DNA of 64,000 nucleotides from Euglena gracilis (GCA_039621445.1 CP154957.1:44698309-44762308), one strand, 5' to 3'. Counted from the stretch's first letter, positions 1-11,462 are shown. Notes: a model not told the origin generated them from the sequence alone. Program-made: numbers and translations.

Positions 1-928
1 ATTTTTTCTTTCATTAACAAAATAAACCCCTTTTATCTGCCAACCCCTTTTATCTGCCAACCCCTTCTCGGGTGCAAGTCGACCTAACCCTATCCCTTTC
101 ATTAACAAAATCAACCCCTTTTATCTGCCAACCCCTTTTATCTGCCAACCCCTTCTCGGGTGCAAGTCGACCTAACCCTATCCCTTTCATTAACAAAATC
201 AACCCCTTTTATCTGCCAACCCCCTTTATCTGCCAACCCCTTCTCGGGTGCAAGTCGACCTAACCCTATCCCTTTCATTAACAAAATAAACCCCTTTTAT
301 CTGCCAACCCCTTTTCGGGTGCAAGTCGACCTAACCCTATCCCTTTCATTAACAAAATAAACCCCTTTTATCTGCCAACCCCTTTTATCTGCCAACCCCT
401 TTTCGGGTGCAAGTCGACCTAACCCTATCCCTTTCATTAACAAAATCAACCCCTTTTATCTGCCAACCCCTTTTATCTGCCAACCCCTTCTCGGGTGCAA
501 GTCGACCTAACCCTATCCCTTTCATTAACAAAATCAACCCCTTTTATCTGCCAACCCCCTTTATCTGCCAACCCCTTCTCGGGTGCAAGTCGACCTAACC
601 CTATCCCTTTCATTAACAAAATAAACCCCTTTTATCTGCCAACCCCTTTTCGGGTGCAAGTCGACCTAACCCTATCCCTTTCATTAACAAAATAAACCCC
701 TTTTATCTGCCAACCCCTTTTCGGGTTCAAGTCGACCTAACCCTATCCCTTTCATTAACAAAATAAACCCCATTTTTCTGCCAACCCCTTCTCGGGTGCA
801 AGTCGACCTAACCCTATCCCTTTCATTAACAAAATAAACCCCTTTTATCTGCCAACCCCTTTTATCTGCCAACCCCTTTTCGGGTGCAAGTCGACCTAAC
901 CCTATCCCTTTCATTAACAAAATAAACC
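1..928. repeat. 71/88-bp satellite array, left copy
   Basis: Tandem array of a 71-bp unit containing GTCGACCTAACCCTATCCC, with a 17-bp piece (TTTTATCTGCCAACCCC) doubled in many units to give 88 bp. Units are grouped in a 335-bp higher-order repeat (88+88+71+88): near-identical blocks start at about 72 and 407. The CCTAACCCTA core resembles telomere repeat. Open frames across it come from the repeat and are not genes. The array ends abruptly at AAATAAACCC and is probably cut by the window edge on the left. Confidence 0.95.
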
Positions 929-1649
929 CGGCCCGACCACCTGGTCGGCCCGACCATGGTCGGGCCGACCAGGTCGATAACTACCCCTGGGGGTGATACC
1001 GACCAGGTCGGTATCACCCCCAGAAATCTGCAATACCCCCCCCCCCTCTTTGGAAATTTAAGTCCCCCCCCCGGGTTTCCAAAAGACGAGATCAACATGC
1101 ACCCGAAAAGGGGTTGGCAGATAAAAGGGACCAGGTCGGCATCACCCCCAGGATGAGCACCCACAGGAATCCGCCCGGGGCCGGGCAGCACAATGGATTT
1201 TGTTATTTTGGGGCCCTCGAACATGCGCAAGAAAAAGGATTTGCCCCCCAAATCAGGTGAGTGCACCAGGGATTTGCCCCAAAACAAGTGGGTAACACAA
1301 GGGATTTGCCCCCCAAAACGGGTGAGCAACACAAGGGATTTTACTACTTTTGGGCCCTCGAACAATTGAACAGTTGCGCAAGAAAAGGGATTTGCCCCCC
1401 CAAAAACGGGTGGGCAACAAGGGATTTGCCCCCAAAACGGGTGGGAAACACAAGGGATTTGCCCGCCAAAAACATTTTTTAACACCAGGGATTTTGGCTC
1501 CGTGCGGAAAATCGCGGATGACCAAATTGCGGATCCTGCCGACCTGGTCAGCCCGACCACGGCGTATAGCTTACCTACCTGTGTGGGTCGGGCCGACCAG
1601 GTCGGTAGGAAACGCAATTACCATCCCCCCCCCATTATTTCCCCCCCAT
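929..1649. repeat. dispersed palindromic and G/C-tract repeats
   Basis: Holds palindromic GGTCGGGCCGACCAGGTCGG motifs (929-970, 1000-1016), a short reversed satellite fragment (about 1097-1128) and several copies of a roughly 34-bp unit with GGGATTTGCCCCCAAAACGG (1205-1480). The same motifs recur at 3890-5080. No gene is supported. Confidence 0.8.
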
Positions 1650-1865
1650 TAACGTGACCCCCCCCCCCCTAAATGGCACCCCCCCGGGAGCGTTTTGACC
1701 CCCCCTGGCGACTATTAGGGGGGGGGGTGACAATTAGGGGGGGGGGTTACTCAATAACCCCACATTTCCTTTGGGTCCATGGGTAACCCCCCCCCTAATT
1801 GTCGCCCCCCAAGGGGGGGGCGACTATTAGGGGGGGGGTGTCATATAGGGGGGGGGGTCACGTTA
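1650..1865 (+). mobile_element. TA-flanked MITE, family A, copy 1
   Basis: A 216-bp element from TAACGTGACCCCC to GGGGGTCACGTTA. The ends are inverted repeats and TA on both sides fits a Tc1/mariner-like TA target duplication. The interior consists of paired C and G tracts around GGCGACTATTAG and TGACAATTAG, so the whole element can fold on itself. No coding sequence. A full-length second copy lies at 3599-3813 in the opposite orientation. Confidence 0.85.
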
Positions 1866-2285
1866 TGTACCCCCGGGGGGGAGGTACATAATGGGGGGGG
1901 GATGGTAGCTCACTGTCATAACACTTTTTCTAAAGAATTTCCCAAAAAATGCTCAAAAATCGACGTTTTTGGGGCGTTTTCAAAAAGTGATATTTGGCAA
2001 ATGTGCTGAAAATTGACCATTTATTGCAAACATCCAAAAAGTTGCCAAAACTGACCCCTTTTGGGCTGTTCGGTCGGGTCTGGGGGGGGGGTGCGGGTCA
2101 CGGGGGGGTCACGGGGGGGGGTCACGGGGGGGGGTCACGGGGGAAGTATGCCACTTTGGAGGTGGTCGGGAGGCGGCATCCATGTTGTTGCATCCCATCA
2201 CGAGAAGGGCGGCACGCATCCTAAAATCGGTGATTTTTGGGCCCAAAAAATAATCATTTTTGACCATTTTTGGGCCATTTTTGCA
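1866..2285. repeat. dispersed repeat with GTCACGGGGGGG minisatellite
   Basis: Begins with a C/G palindrome. It continues as a body (TTTGGCAAATGTGCTGAAAA to about 2070) that recurs near 8285-8360, and its CAAAAATCGACGTTTTTGGG part recurs inverted near 7450. A G-rich minisatellite of GTCACGGGGGGG units follows at about 2090-2145. Nothing gene-like is seen. Confidence 0.75.
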
Positions 2286-3598
2286 GGGATAGGGTTAGGT
2301 CGACTTGCACCCGAAAAGGGGTTGGCAGATAAAAGGGGTTTATTTTGTTAATGAAAGGGATAGGGTTAGGTCGACTTGCACCCGAGAAGGGGTTGGCAGA
2401 AAAATGGGGTTTATTTTGTTAATGAAAGGGATAGGGTTAGGTCGACTTGAACCCGAAAAGGGGTTGGCAGATAAAAGGGGTTGATTTTGTTAATGAAAGG
2501 GATAGGGTTAGGTCGACTTGCACCCGAAAAGGGGTTGGCAGATAAAAGGGGTTTATTTTGTTAATGAAAGGGATAGGGTTAGGTCGACTTGCACCCGAGA
2601 AGGGGTTGGCAGAAAAATGGGGTTTATTTTGTTAATGAAAGGGATAGGGTTAGGTCGACTTGAACCCGAAAAGGGGTTGGCAGATAAAAGGGGTTGATTT
2701 TGTTAATGAAAGGGATAGGGTTAGGTCGACTTGCACCCGAAAAGGGGTTGGCAGATAAAAGGGGTTTATTTTGTTAATGAAAGGGATAGGGTTAGGTCGA
2801 CTTGCATCCGAAAAGGGGTTGGCAGATAAAAGGGGTTGGCAGATAAAAGGGGTTGATTTTGTTAATGAAAGGGATAGGGTTAGGTCGACTTGCACCCGAA
2901 AAGGGGGTGGCAGATAAAAGGGGTTGGCAGATAAAAGGGGTTGATTTTGTTAATGAAAGGGATAGGGTTAGGTCGACTTGCACCCGAGAAGGGGTTGGCA
3001 GATAAAAGGGGTTTATTTTGTTAATGAAAGGGATAGGGTGAGGTCGACTTGCATCCGAAAAGGGGTTGGCAGATAAAAGGGGTTGGCAGATAAAAGGGGT
3101 TTATTTTGTTAATGAAAGGGATAGGATTAGGTCGACTTGCACCCGAGAAGGGGTTGGCAGATAAACGCGGTTTATTTTGTTAATGAAAGGGATAGGATTA
3201 GGTCGACTTGCATCCGAAAAGGGGTTGGCAGATAAAAGGGGTTGGCAGATAAAAGGGGTTTATTTTGTTAATGAAAGGGATAGGGTTAGGTCGACTTGCA
3301 CCCGAAAAGAAAAGGGGGTGGCAGATAAAAGGGGTTGGCAGATAAAAGGGGTTGATTTTGTTAATGAAAGGGATAGGGTAGGTCGACTTGCACCCGAAAA
3401 GGGGGTGGCAGATAAAAGGGGTTGGCAGATAAAAGGGGTTGATTTTGTTAATGAAAGGGATAGGGTTAGGTCGACTTGCACCCGAAAAGGGGTGGCAGAT
3501 AAAAGGGGTTGGCAGATAAAAGGGGTTGATTTTGTTAATGAAAGGGATAGGGTTTGGTCGACTTGCACCCGAGAAGGGGTTGGCAGATAAAAGGGGTT
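2286..3598. repeat. 71/88-bp satellite array, right copy (inverted)
   Basis: Same satellite as 1-928 but reverse-complemented, so the two arrays face each other across 1.36 kb. Here the higher-order period is 213 bp (3 x 71) in the first part (repeated block at 2381 and 2594), and 71- and 88-bp units mix further right. One unit near 3370 lacks a base in its telomere-like core. The array stops where a family-A MITE begins, at a TA within a satellite unit. Confidence 0.95.
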
Positions 3599-3813
3599 TA
3601 ATGTGACCCCCCTCCCCCTATTTGTCACCCCCCCCCCCTAAAAGTCGCCCCCGCCTTGGGGGGGCGACAATTAGGGGGGGTTACCCATGGACCCATGGAA
3701 ATGTGGGGTAAATTGAGTAACCCCCCCCCCCTAATTGTCACCCCCCCCTAATAGTCGCCAGGGGGGTCAAAACACTCCCGAGGGGGTGCCATATAGGGTG
3801 GGGGGTCACGTTA
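3599..3813 (-). mobile_element. TA-flanked MITE, family A, copy 2
   Basis: A 215-bp reverse-oriented copy of the 1650-1865 element, from TAATGTGACCCCCC to GGGGTCACGTTA. Read on the minus strand it follows copy 1 almost base for base apart from homopolymer lengths. Its left TA coincides with a TA in the satellite unit it abuts. Confidence 0.85.
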
Positions 3814-5080
3814 TTAAATTTTTTAATTAACTTTTTACCTTACTTAACAATTGACCTATTCAAACGAAGGGGGGGGGCTTAAATTTCCAAAAGGTGGGGG
3901 GGGTAATGCGGATTTCTGGGGGTCGGGCCGACCAGGTCGGCATCACCCCCAGAGGTCGGTATCCCACCAACAGGGGTCGGGCCGACCACAGGTCGGGCCG
4001 ACCAGGTCGGCATCACCCCCAGGATGAGCACCCACAGGAATCCGCACGGAGCCGTGCTGCCCACCCATTTTGGGGGGGCAAATCCCCTTTGTTGCACAAC
4101 TGTTTGAGGGCCCCAAAATAACAAAATCCCTTGTGTCACCCGCCCGTTTTTGTGGGGCAAATCCCTTGGAGGTTCGGCAGCCCCCCCCCCCCCCCCCTGG
4201 TGGTTGGACCCCCTCGGCACGGCAAAATGGGGACCCCCCCTGGTCAGTCGACCCTCTCGGCACGGCATGCCGAATCATACCAATGAATTTTCCTTTGGGA
4301 AATTCCGGCTATCCACCACGGTGGACCCCCCCCCTTGGGGGACTAACCCCCTCAGCAGGGCAGAATGGGGGACCCCCCCCCCCCGGTGGCCGGTCCTCGT
4401 CAGACGTGCCGAACCTCCCTTTTCTTGCGCAACTGTTTGAGGGTCCCAAAATAACAAAATCCCTGGTGTTACCCACCCGTCTTGGGGGGCAAGTCCCTTT
4501 GTTGTAGAACTGTCCGAGGGCCCCAACACAACAAATTCCCTGGTGTTAAAAAATGTTTTTTGGGGGGCAAATCCCTTGTGTTTCCCCCTTGTTTTGGGGG
4601 GCAAATCCCTTGTGTTACCCACCCGTTTTTGGGGGGCAAATCCATTTTCTTGCGCAACTGGGGGGTCGGTACACCCCTCCCCCCCCCACCGACCCCCTCG
4701 CCATGCCATTTTCCCCCCCCCCCCCTTTTCAGACCCCCTCACCACGCCATGTCAGGCCCGCCAAAGATTTTTTTTTGGCAAACCCCCGCGCCCCCCTCCG
4801 CCCCCGGGACCCCCGCCACGCCAACCCCCCCCCCCCAGCCGGACCCCTCGCCACGGCGTGCCGACCCCCCACTGATCGAGGGCCCCAAAAATAGTAAAAT
4901 CCCGTGTTGCCCACCCGTTTTTGGGGGCAAATCCCTGGCACACTCACCTGATTTGGGGGGCAAATCCCTTTTGTTGCGCAACTGTTCGAGGGCCCCAAAA
5001 TAACAAAATCCCTTGTGTTACCCACCCGTTTTTGTGGGGGCAAATCCCTTGTTTTACCCACCCGTTTTTGGGGGCAAATC
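3814..5080. repeat. dispersed repeat block related to 929-1505
   Basis: A short AT-rich stretch is followed by GGTCGG palindromes and many units of GGGGGCAAATCCCTTGTG with CCCACCCGTTTTTG, largely the reverse of those at 1205-1505. C-tract segments with CCCCTCGCCACG-type joints sit between. No gene. Confidence 0.8.
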
Positions 5081-5529
5081 CAGGGCTGGATAGAGGTAGA
5101 GGGATAGAGGTAGAGGTAGAGGTAGAGGTAGAGGTAGAGGTAGAGGTCACCTCTACCTCTACTATCCCTCTATGTCACCTCAAGGTCAAACTTTTAAGGA
5201 AAGTGGCTTATCAAAGAAAATTAATGCCGAACGAAGGCAATTTTATGGAAAAAATCAGAAATTGGCCATTCTTGTTATAAATCTCTTATGGCAATTTTTG
5301 AAACCACCCATCCGGAGATTTTTTTTATTTCTAACCTGAATAAGATGCGTTGAGATGCTAATTGGCCAAATTTGAGGCATTTGGAGCCTTTTGTGGCCCT
5401 TATTGGTGCCAGTTTATGACATTTTATGGACATAGAGGTGACATAGAGGTAGAGGTAGAGGTAGAGGTAGAGGTGGGTCAGATAGAGGTAGAGGACTTTG
5501 ACCTCTACCTCTACCTCTATCCAGCCCTG
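5081..5529. mobile_element. hAT-like non-autonomous element with minisatellite ends
   Basis: A 449-bp element starting CAGGGCTGGATAGAGGTA and ending with its exact inverse, flanked by the direct repeat GCAAATC (5074-5080 and 5530-5536). CAGGG ends with a 7-8-bp duplication are typical of hAT elements. Both terminal regions consist of GAGGTA hexamer arrays, and the left one folds back at 5144-5146. The target is one of the GGGGGCAAATCCCTT repeats of this region, whose other copies (for example near 5035) show the unoccupied site. No transposase is encoded. Confidence 0.85.
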
Positions 5530-5602
5530 GCAAATCCCTTTTCTTGCTCAACTGTTCGAGGGCCCCAAAAATAACAAAATCCCTTGTGTTACCCACCCGT
5601 TT

Positions 5603-5640
5603 GGGTTAGGGTTAGGGCTAGGGTTAGGGTTAGGGTTAGG
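5603..5640 (+). repeat. interstitial telomere-like TTAGGG tract
   Basis: About six GGGTTA units, one with a variant (GGGCTA). This is the only run of TTAGGG in the window. TTAGGG is the telomere repeat of animals, fungi and several protists. The tract abuts a CCGCCC-rich segment and is internal, not terminal. Confidence 0.9.
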
Positions 5641-5750
5641 CCGCCCATACCGTCAGGGTTATACCGCCCAATCGACTTGCGTCCATACCTTGAGATGAGC
5701 CGCCCGCTTCCGCCCTGCTGAAATTGTTGTGTCGGTCGATTTTTGCATTG

Positions 5751-6627
5751 TACTGTCATAGGAAAAAATAACATCCGGAAAAAATAACACCTGGAAAAAA
5801 TACCATCTGAATAAATAACATCCAGAGAGGCTTGTCAAAAGGCACTTAAAGGTTATCTAGTTCCAGCGCTTCAGTCACCCGGACTGCGCCATTGTTTAGG
5901 TGGAGGGAGTGCAAGGCATTGCAAAAAAAACTGGAGCGCACACCAGACATTTACCTACACCCCCCCACGAGTCATTGCCAGTTTCCCCCCCAGGACCCCC
6001 ACAGGACAGGGTCCTGGGGGGGGGGACTGGCCATAAATGCCCCCCACACACCCCACACTTGACCAGTGTGGGCTTAAGGCAGGTGGGAGGGTCGGACTCC
6101 CCCCCGGCCCAGGAGGGGGGGGTCGGGCATATATTGCAATAACTGGGTGATCCCAACACAAACAAAGAGCATCTGGTGAGAGTATCCAGAGCATAACCCA
6201 TGAAACGGTACATTCTTTACTTCAAAAAGGCAAGGATTGAATGCAAGCCTGATGGACAGCCTCGTCCTTTGGTGACGATTGTCACAGTCGTTCGTGTTCT
6301 TCATCCCACATCCTAGCCACTTTATACATTTTATCTATTTTCGACTTATTTCTGGAGCAAATGAAGAAAAAATAACATCTGACTAAATAACATCTAAAAG
6401 CGGCTTACCATGCCCCCTCCCCATATAAGACCCCCCCCCCCCCCATATAAGACCCCCCCCTGGCCGGCCGAAGGCCGGCCCTTTGGCCGGGACCGACCTC
6501 CCCATGTAAGACCCCCCCCCATATAAGACCCCCCCCCTGGGATTTTGGCTCCCGAGGGGGGGTCTTATATGGGGGGGGGCATGGTAGATGTTATTTTTTC
6601 CGGATGTTATTTTTTCCTATGACAGTA
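5751..6627. mobile_element. TA-flanked TIR element, family B, host of a nested MITE
   Basis: An 877-bp element with inverted ends TACTGTCATAGGAAAAAATA, continued inward by repeated AATAACATC motifs on both sides. TA at each end fits a TA target duplication. The interior has C/G palindromes (5960-6120) and no convincing ORF. A complete second MITE is inserted at 6406-6586. Confidence 0.82.
6406..6586. mobile_element. TA-flanked MITE, family C, nested
   Basis: A 181-bp palindromic element with ends TACCATGCCCCC and GGGGGCATGGTA and inner CATATAAGACCCCCC / GGGGGGTCTTATATG repeats. It lies inside the family-B element and is therefore the younger insertion. It is non-coding. Confidence 0.82.
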
Positions 6628-9207
6628 TTCAATTTTGCAACAAACCATCGGTAATGGCATATTCCCATATTCCCAGAAAAAATTTTCTGTCGGTAACTTG
6701 ATTTCATAAATTGAAAACAGGGGGGCAGTAGTCTCACCTGGTTGGTGGAATCACCCGGGTGCTGTTTTGTTTGGTGCCTTTTCTCCCCTCTTCTGGCCTG
6801 GTGGTGTTTTCCGCCTCTGACCCCTTTTGTCTCCCTTTCAAAGTGGCCACTTTCTTTTGTGGTCCCGTGGTGCCTGGAGTGGCCACTTTGATGGGGGGTG
6901 AGGGTAAACTGCTGCCAAATATTCGTCCGATGGCTAACAAGCCTGCCACGTTGGCCACTTACACCCTCCTGTAGGCCTTTTGGGTTGGAATGACAAAAAA
7001 AATTCCCTTTTCCCCTTTTGCTTCCCCAAGCAAAGCACAAGACAAGCCAGAAGCTCTTTTGAGCACGCTGCCGGTGCAATCCTGGACAAGCCGGTTTTTT
7101 TTGCGGCTTATATCGAGAACTGGTCCCAATGCTAGTTTGGTGAAACCGCTTCTTGGGAGCTCTGGCTTCACGCCCAAACGCGTCTGAGGACTCATGCCAA
7201 TTTCACCCCAATTTTTTCCAATTTGATGCCGATGGTCTTGGTTGGTTTCATATGCCCAATGCACACCTTTGAAAGCTCTTCTCAAGGTCTACAAGGGAGT
7301 GAATTTCTTTGCGAGTTCACAAAATGCAAAGTCTTTTGCAGTCCAGTGCCGTGACAAAAAAGGCATTTGCCGTTGGAACGTCATTTGCGTGCTGCGGGTC
7401 GGCGCACCGTGGCAGCGGGTGCCGCGGCAAAAATTCGATTCTGCGCCGCCCAAAAACGTCGATTTTTGAGCATTTTGGGGGGAAGTTCTTTGTTAAAAGT
7501 GCTATGACAGTGAGGGGGTGCGGTCCCCGTGACCCCCCCCGTGACCCCCCCCGTGACCCCCCCCGTGACCCGCAAATGAGGGGTGCGATTTGTCCAATCG
7601 ATGGGCAGCGATTTGTGCCTTCCATGTTCTCACCGAGTCCACCCACAAGGTCCCCGAAACTGCCATTTGCCCCCCGTGACCCCCCCCCGTGACCCCCCCC
7701 CCCCCGTGACCCGCGCCACCACCTGAGCTATTCCCGTCCCCCCTATGGGAATAGCTCGGGGGGGAACAGCTGGGGGGGGGATTGTTATGGGTGAAAATGG
7801 TACGGAGGGAAATAATTTTGGGAAATATTCATTATGAAAAGTTTGGGGTGGGCCGGCACACACGGGGTTACGAGGTGGTGGGGGGTTGGTACACCTCCCC
7901 CCCCCCCTCCGAGGGCCTCGCCACGCCATCCCCCCCCCCTAGCCAGACCCCCTTGCCACGCCACTGGCGATTTTCGCGATTTTTTGAAGGAAAATTTTGT
8001 TGGCGACCATGGTACCCCCCCCCCCCCTGGTCGCCGACCCCCTCACCACGCCATTTACCCCCCCCTATTCGGACCCCCTCGCCACGGCGTACCAACCCCC
8101 CGGTGGTCACTGGGGAGGGGTCAACTCTGGGGGATAATGACTGGCAGCCGAAGTTCACTGGGACCCCGGAGGGTCCTTAAAATTTCACTTGGGGGAGTGG
8201 TCCAGGCTTTCATTAAGTGCGCCGCGAAAAAGTTTGCCGCGGCACAAAAAAAATTCCGCGGCGCATGGATGCTTTCAAAATTTTATTTTTTGGCAAATGT
8301 GCTTAAAATTGACCATTTTTTGCGAACATCCAAAAAAGCTGCCAAAATGACCCCTTTTGGGCTGCCCGAGGTTCGGGTATTGGAACAGCTCGGGGGGGGG
8401 GGGACCTGGTCCCCCCCAGGTGTCCCCCCCCCCCGCACCATTCCCATTGGGCCGTAAAGGTCCCAGGGACAGGAATAGCTCGGGGGGGGGGGGGCATGGG
8501 AATTATCACTTCCCGTATTTTTGTTTTGATTTTATTTGTTTCTTGCAGGGCCAAGACAATGCAAATTTAGCCTACAATGTGAACGGTGTGCTTTGTTGAT
8601 AGGGAGTTGGAACAGCTTGGGGGCAAACAGTGGCAGAGAAGGAAGCCAAATTTCATCCTCAATGTTGAGTCATTTTGGGATTAATAGAATGAAAATTTGT
8701 GATTTTTCCTCAATGTGTTTTTTCCCTCAATGTGTTTCTCAGATAGCATCAACAATTTTTTTCCTGTGCCCAAGTAATTCATCAATCTTTTGGGATTTGT
8801 ATGATGGAAAGCACTGCATTTCTCAGTTGCCAGTAATTTTTTTCGCCATTTTGGGGTCTTGATTGTCCACATGGGCGCGGATGTGAATGGGCCACAGCTC
8901 TGTAAAAATAGCAACAAAAATGGATAAACAATTAATTAGATTGGGCATTTGAGCTCATGCTTTTCCCATAAGAGTTGCAATCCTGGTTTCCATTGCGAAA
9001 GTGGGTGGGTTGCTGCATTGGTTGCACCCCCCCCCCTCACTCCCGGATCCGGACCCATGTCGTTTTCAGTTTTCGGAACAAATCTGACAATATGCCAGGG
9101 CCAGAAACATTTTCAGTCGTTTTCAGTTTTCGGAACAAATCTGACAATATGCCAATTTGCGAATATGATCCTAAGGACTTCACATCTTTGGTATTCTTTG
9201 TGATTTA
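6628..9207. repeat. mixed dispersed repeats, no gene found
   Basis: Contains a reversed copy of a family found at 20880-21140, 31500-31690 and 36230-36400 (here 6755-6850, with CCTCTTCTGGCCTGG). It also has CCGTGACCCCCCC minisatellites (7530-7575, 7670-7715), GGAATAGCTCGGGG palindromes (7735-7780, 8385-8490) and a direct duplication of about 37 bp offset by 57 bp at 9060-9155. Exon-like short frames occur but none could be tied to a protein. Confidence 0.6.
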
Positions 9208-10210
9208 AAACCTATTTCCTGGTCCCGACGCCTGTCTTGAATTTCTACAGACACTAACGGATTTCAGGCTGAATCCGTTAGTGTAAAACGATTTCCAAGA
9301 CAGGCGATGGTTAGTGTAAAACGATTTCCAAGACATGCAGTCGTTAGTGTAAAACGATTTCCAAGACAGGGATCCGTTAGTGTAAAACGATTTCCAAGAC
9401 AGGCGATCGCTTTCATAAACAAAAAAGGTCCTTAAAAGGCAAGATGTGAGGAGCAAACAAAACACAGCCGAGGCAGCGGTGCTGTCGATCACGGTGGACG
9501 ACGAAACGAAAGGGGGGACCCCGCATCGGTGCATATTTTTCATAGAGCCCACGACAAACGACAGAGTTTTTTGCCCATCAACTTGGATCAACAACAGGGA
9601 TTTTGTGGTCAGCCGACTCAAAACCTCGGCACGCAAACCCGTCCTGAATCCAAAATCAGCAAATTCGAACGTTGTTTGCGTCAAAACGTGTTCGGAGGGA
9701 GAGAAGTTCCTCCTCTGTCAAAATCCCAGGTGTCGTTCGTTGAGCAGCTTCCATGGCACGCACCCCTCTTTCACGTTTGAGCACCGGGGCAACAATTTCA
9801 TTCAGCAACGGAAACGGTTCGCCCGTTTAGCCATTATCACCATCATCAGAGAGCAAACAATTTCCAAGACAGGCGATCGTTAGTGTAAAACGATTTCCAG
9901 GACAGCAGGACAGGGATCCGTTAGTGTAAAACGATTTCCAAGACAGGGATCCGTTAGTGTAAAACGATTTCCAAGACAGGGATCCGTTAGTGTAAAACGA
10001 TTTCCAAGACGGCATACGTTTTCTTGAAAAAAATGACGAAAACGACCAAAACTCAAGCCAGGTGCATCGGTCGAATGAATTTTCAAGACAGGCGTGCGGG
10101 CCCAGACGAAATAGGTTTTAGTAAATCAACAGACACCAACTCTGCTCGCTTCGCTCGCACGGCCCAGCGCCCCTGCTAAAATCGTTAGTGTCTGTTGATT
10201 TATATATAAA
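9208..10210. repeat. 33-bp tandem-repeat complex with inverted ends
   Basis: Two clusters of a roughly 33-bp unit (TTAGTGTAAAACGATTTCCA plus AGACAGG) at 9279-9409 and 9876-10012 enclose about 450 bp. The outer flanks are inverted repeats: AAAACCTATTTC with GCCTGTCTTGA at 9208-9240 and again reversed at 10079-10115. A smaller inverted pair, AAATCAACAGACAC, lies at 10120-10205. The + frame 9446-9883 is open for 145 codons and contains CSEGEKFLLCQNPRC, but it has no recognised relative. A transposon is likely but unproven. Confidence 0.6.
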
Positions 10211-11401
10211 TTCAGATTTTGTCAAATATCAACCCGGGGGCTCCTCACTTGTGAAGAATATATAAAAGATTACACATATAATACACATAAAAGAGAACTG
10301 TTGCATTTTTTAATTTAAAACTGTTTAATGGCCACACATTTCCCAACGTCAGGAGAAATGTGCTACAGTGATGAGTGCCTATGGGGGTGCCGTGATTGTC
10401 AAACATTCATTAGTATGGTCAGTTGTGATCCATTCACAGGTGACCAAAGGGGACTCACATGCGGTGTTCAAGGGTTTTCATTAACTTTTAAAATGTCGCT
10501 CGTTGATCTAAAGCACTTGCCACAGGCTGTGGTGGTTCTGGCATTAGGAAGCACAGTGCCCTGGCGCACTCACATTCAGCAGTTTTCTGTTCGCGAAATA
10601 TATTTGCAATTGTATAAATTTGCTGATGTTTTTTTTGTTGATTATCTGTTTACAGCATGCTGCATGGCTTCAAACAGCAGAAGCCCCTCCGCCGAAAATT
10701 AAATTTTGCCACCAATTTTTGCCCCCCTGCAGAGTTGATGAACCGATCTTTTTTGGTCTGGACCTCTTGCAAAGTTCTTCAGTGCCCGAAACCGTTGACT
10801 GATTGATGGACCGATGAAGCACTTTGCTTAAAGCGATTTGTCGTTGAAGACTATTTTCATTTATAGTTTTAGGATTTTTGTGCTCATCACCTCCCAGTCT
10901 TCCAGAAAGATGCATCAATTTTCACATTTTTTTTCTTCTTCGAAAAAGGGGTGCAAAAATGTTTGGACAAATCTCCCCCCCCCGGAAAGGTATTTGGACA
11001 TGAAGCTTTAGGGCACTTTTTAGGATAAAGCACTTTTTGGGGGGTTTACAACACTTGTCAAGACAGCCACCGACTGAAAACTGCTGTTGATATTCTCATC
11101 AAGGTGCCTGTGGGAGTACCCGTGTTAACGTTTCACAGTGTGGGCACCCGTGACCAATCACTGGTTCCCCAAAGTGCACCAGTGAGCGCTAAAAACACCA
11201 ACAGATTGCAAGAGGGCATCTGGCACAATGGCAACATCGGGCCATCGGTGTATTCGGTTTTAAGCAGAACCAGGCTTCAATCCTCGTACCAGTCATAATA
11301 ATTTTAATCAACCCCTCCTTTGGCTGACCCGCCAAAAATCCCAATACCCCGGGGGTTTATAAGTGGGGTTTGCACACATAGTTTGTGTCGTTCTCTTTCA
11401 G
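10211..11401. other. unassigned DNA upstream of the MINDY exons
   Basis: AT-richer sequence without strong repeats. It should contain upstream exons of the deubiquitinase if they are close, but no segment resembling the catalytic-cysteine block of the family was found. The 124-codon frame at 10328-10702 has no recognisable features. Confidence 0.4.
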
Positions 11402-11462
11402 ATGTGATTGGGTTCATGCCGTCATTGCAATATGGCTTGGATGTGAATGTGAAGTTCTCATC
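11402..11462 (+). CDS. MINDY: MINDY exon a
   Basis: Follows TTCTCTTTCAG and ends before GTACGT. It encodes VIGFMPSLQYGLDVNVKFS, matching the family block LxTGLDVNVRF. It starts in phase 1, so an upstream exon is required. Confidence 0.85.

Noticed and set aside
862-1617. 251-codon minus-strand frame
   Set aside because: Entirely within dispersed repeats and satellite; the translation repeats itself.
9446-9883. 145-codon frame between the 33-bp repeat clusters as a transposase
   Set aside because: No DDE, DDD or HUH-type pattern is visible. Kept only as an unassigned frame within the repeat complex.
9279-10012. Regularly spaced 33-bp repeats as a CRISPR array
   Set aside because: The units are contiguous with no unique spacers, the context is eukaryotic, and no cas genes are present.
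10328-10702. 124-codon frame as the missing first exon of the MINDY gene
   Set aside because: It contains nothing like the GPCPL catalytic block or the segment that should precede GLDVNV.
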